Positions 63,183 through 64,000 of a stretch of DNA of 64,000 nucleotides are shown here, piece by piece; position 1 is the first letter of the stretch; each line of letters starts with the position of its first letter. Source of the stretch: Nocardioides potassii (GTDB lineage Bacteria > Actinomycetota > Actinomycetes > Propionibacteriales > Nocardioidaceae). The stretch is taken from NCBI RefSeq assembly GCF_021648885.1, contig NZ_JAKJHZ010000011.1, forward strand, positions 1-64,000. Reading direction: 5' to 3'. A program made the position numbers and the translations under genes. The notes under the pieces were generated by a model that had not been told where the DNA came from, did not search any database, and worked only from the letters and a program-made list of their open reading frames with translations.

Positions 63183-63674
63183 TCAGGTGCGCTCGAGGGT
63201 GACGACGGCGACCGTGCCGCGGCCGGCGACCTCGCCGGGGCCGAGCACGAGCGACCCCCTGTCGTCGCCGCCGACGACGTACGCCGCCTGGTCCGCCGCG
63301 AGCGGCAGGGCCGAGCCGCGGCCGAGCTCGAGGACGGTCACGAACGGGTGCACGACGCCCGGGTCGACGACCACGTTGAGCGCCTGCACCGGCCCCTCGG
63401 GCACCGACGCGACGACCACGGCCTCACCGGAGAACCCGAACGGCCGCTGCGGCTCGACCACGTGCTGGTCGCCGTCGACGTCGAGGACGAGCACCGGCCC
63501 GTCGACGACGGTGAGCAACCGCTGGCGGCCGGTGAACGCCGAGAAGGGTCCCTCGCGGTCGACCGTCGCGAGGCTGATCCGCCAGGCCCCGTCGTCGGCG
63601 CGCGCCAGCTCCCGCGTCGTACCGCCTCCGTTGGCCCAGGGCTCGGGACGTACGTCGGCGGCGCGGACGATCAC
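63183..63674 (-). CDS. HutD/Ves-like cupin protein
   Basis: A 163-residue beta-rich protein of the HutD/Ves family: [15 protein letters not shown] and [22 protein letters not shown]. HutD proteins accompany histidine degradation elsewhere, but no hut genes are here. The ATG overlaps the lepA stop (ATGA), so it is co-translated with lepA. Confidence 0.85.
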   Translation of the reverse strand: MIVRAADVRPEPWANGGGTTRELARADDGAWRISLATVDREGPFSAFTGRQRLLTVVDGPVLVLDVDGDQHVVEPQRPFGFSGEAVVVASVPEGPVQALNVVVDPGVVHPFVTVLELGRGSALPLAADQAAYVVGGDDRGSLVLGPGEVAGRGTVAVVTLERT

Positions 63675-64000
63675 TTCTTGCCGGACTTCTCCGCGGGCTG
63701 CGTGGTCGCGAGCGCGGCGACGAACGCCTCCGGCGGGACCTCGACCGAGCCGATGTTCTTCATCCGCTTCTTGCCGGCCTTCTGCTTCTCGAGCAGCTTG
63801 CGCTTGCGGCTGATGTCACCGCCGTAGCACTTGGCGAGGACGTCCTTGCGGATCGCGCGGATGGTCTCGCGGGCGATCACGCGCGCGCCGATGGCGGCCT
63901 GGATCGGCACCTCGAACTGCTGGCGCGGGATGAGGTCCTTGAGCTTGCCGGCCATCATCACGCCGTAGGAGTAGGCCGCGTCGCGGTGGACGATCGCGCT
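63671..64000 (-). CDS. lepA: elongation factor 4 (LepA), C-terminal part
   Basis: Ribosomal back-translocase; only the last 109 residues are in the window and the gene continues past the right edge. The LepA-specific C-terminal domain is clear: [55 protein letters not shown] and [11 protein letters not shown]. It ends with a short Lys-rich tail. Confidence 0.96.
   Translation of the reverse strand, partial: SAIVHRDAAYSYGVMMAGKLKDLIPRQQFEVPIQAAIGARVIARETIRAIRKDVLAKCYGGDISRKRKLLEKQKAGKKRMKNIGSVEVPPEAFVAALATTQPAEKSGKK

Overview
The window is high-GC chromosomal DNA from an actinobacterium. The core gene order is the conserved actinobacterial block phoH-ybeY-corC-era-leuA-recO-uppS-zur-glyS-dus-dgt-dnaG, flanked by hrcA-dnaJ and lepA. 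Starts are mostly ATG or GTG, and many genes sit 6-9 nt downstream of a TAnnnT hexamer with no ribosome binding site. A 10-methyl fatty acid cassette and a dispersed GGTCGAG palindromic repeat fit Nocardioides or another Nocardioidaceae. That placement is inference. I see no prophage, transposase or CRISPR array; this is mostly core chromosome with lineage-specific inserts.

Layout. 1-482: leader and two promoters of an rRNA operon that runs off the left edge (16S itself is outside). 483-7502: tyrS, then two paralogous receptor-type Ser/Thr kinases flanking a secreted-protein/histidine-kinase/LuxR-regulator operon. 7527-14521: tRNA-Met, a Tat-exported Cys-rich protein, a DUF1800-DUF1501 export pair, a Tat sulfite-oxidase-like molybdoenzyme, a PIG-L deacetylase, an unknown protein and tRNA-Asn. 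14574-19472: dnaG with a downstream PH-like gene, a three-gene envelope cluster (Holin-X, DUF3618, YtxH-like) and dgt. 19522-24451: a secreted SH3 protein, dusB carrying a repeat inside its reading frame, a lipoprotein, glyS and a monooxygenase-like protein.

24471-32529: a Zur-controlled zinc uptake operon (znuA-znuC-znuB-zur), uppS, DUF1697, recO, an alpha/beta hydrolase, and leuA with a Leu-rich leader peptide. 32593-43071: accessory genes around era, including the tmsAB-like 10-methyl fatty acid pair and an HxlR regulator divergent from a methyltransferase. 43052-50286: corC, ybeY, phoH, a lipoprotein with the full copper-ligand set of PHM-type monooxygenases, a HIT protein, and a sigma factor next to two paralogous GerMN-type exported proteins. 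50283-57182: rsmE, dnaJ, hrcA with CIRCE, a metallo-beta-lactamase-fold protein, DUF3097 and hemW. 57213-64000: acyl-CoA ligase, a small-molecule kinase, an XdhC-like domain, SRPBCC and winged-helix proteins, an esterase, a HutD-like protein and the C-terminus of lepA.

Themes. Translation and replication housekeeping (tyrS, glyS, two tRNAs, rsmE, lepA, dnaG, recO, era, ybeY) is interleaved with envelope and secretion genes. Regulation visible in the DNA includes two Zur-like boxes on a leaderless znuA promoter, CIRCE upstream of hrcA and overlapping a divergent promoter, a leuA attenuator, two divergent promoters with overlapping -10 elements, and a series of leaderless promoters. The most unusual points are the in-frame repeat in dusB, the copper monooxygenase-like lipoprotein, the sigma/GerMN cluster and several unexplained long palindromes.
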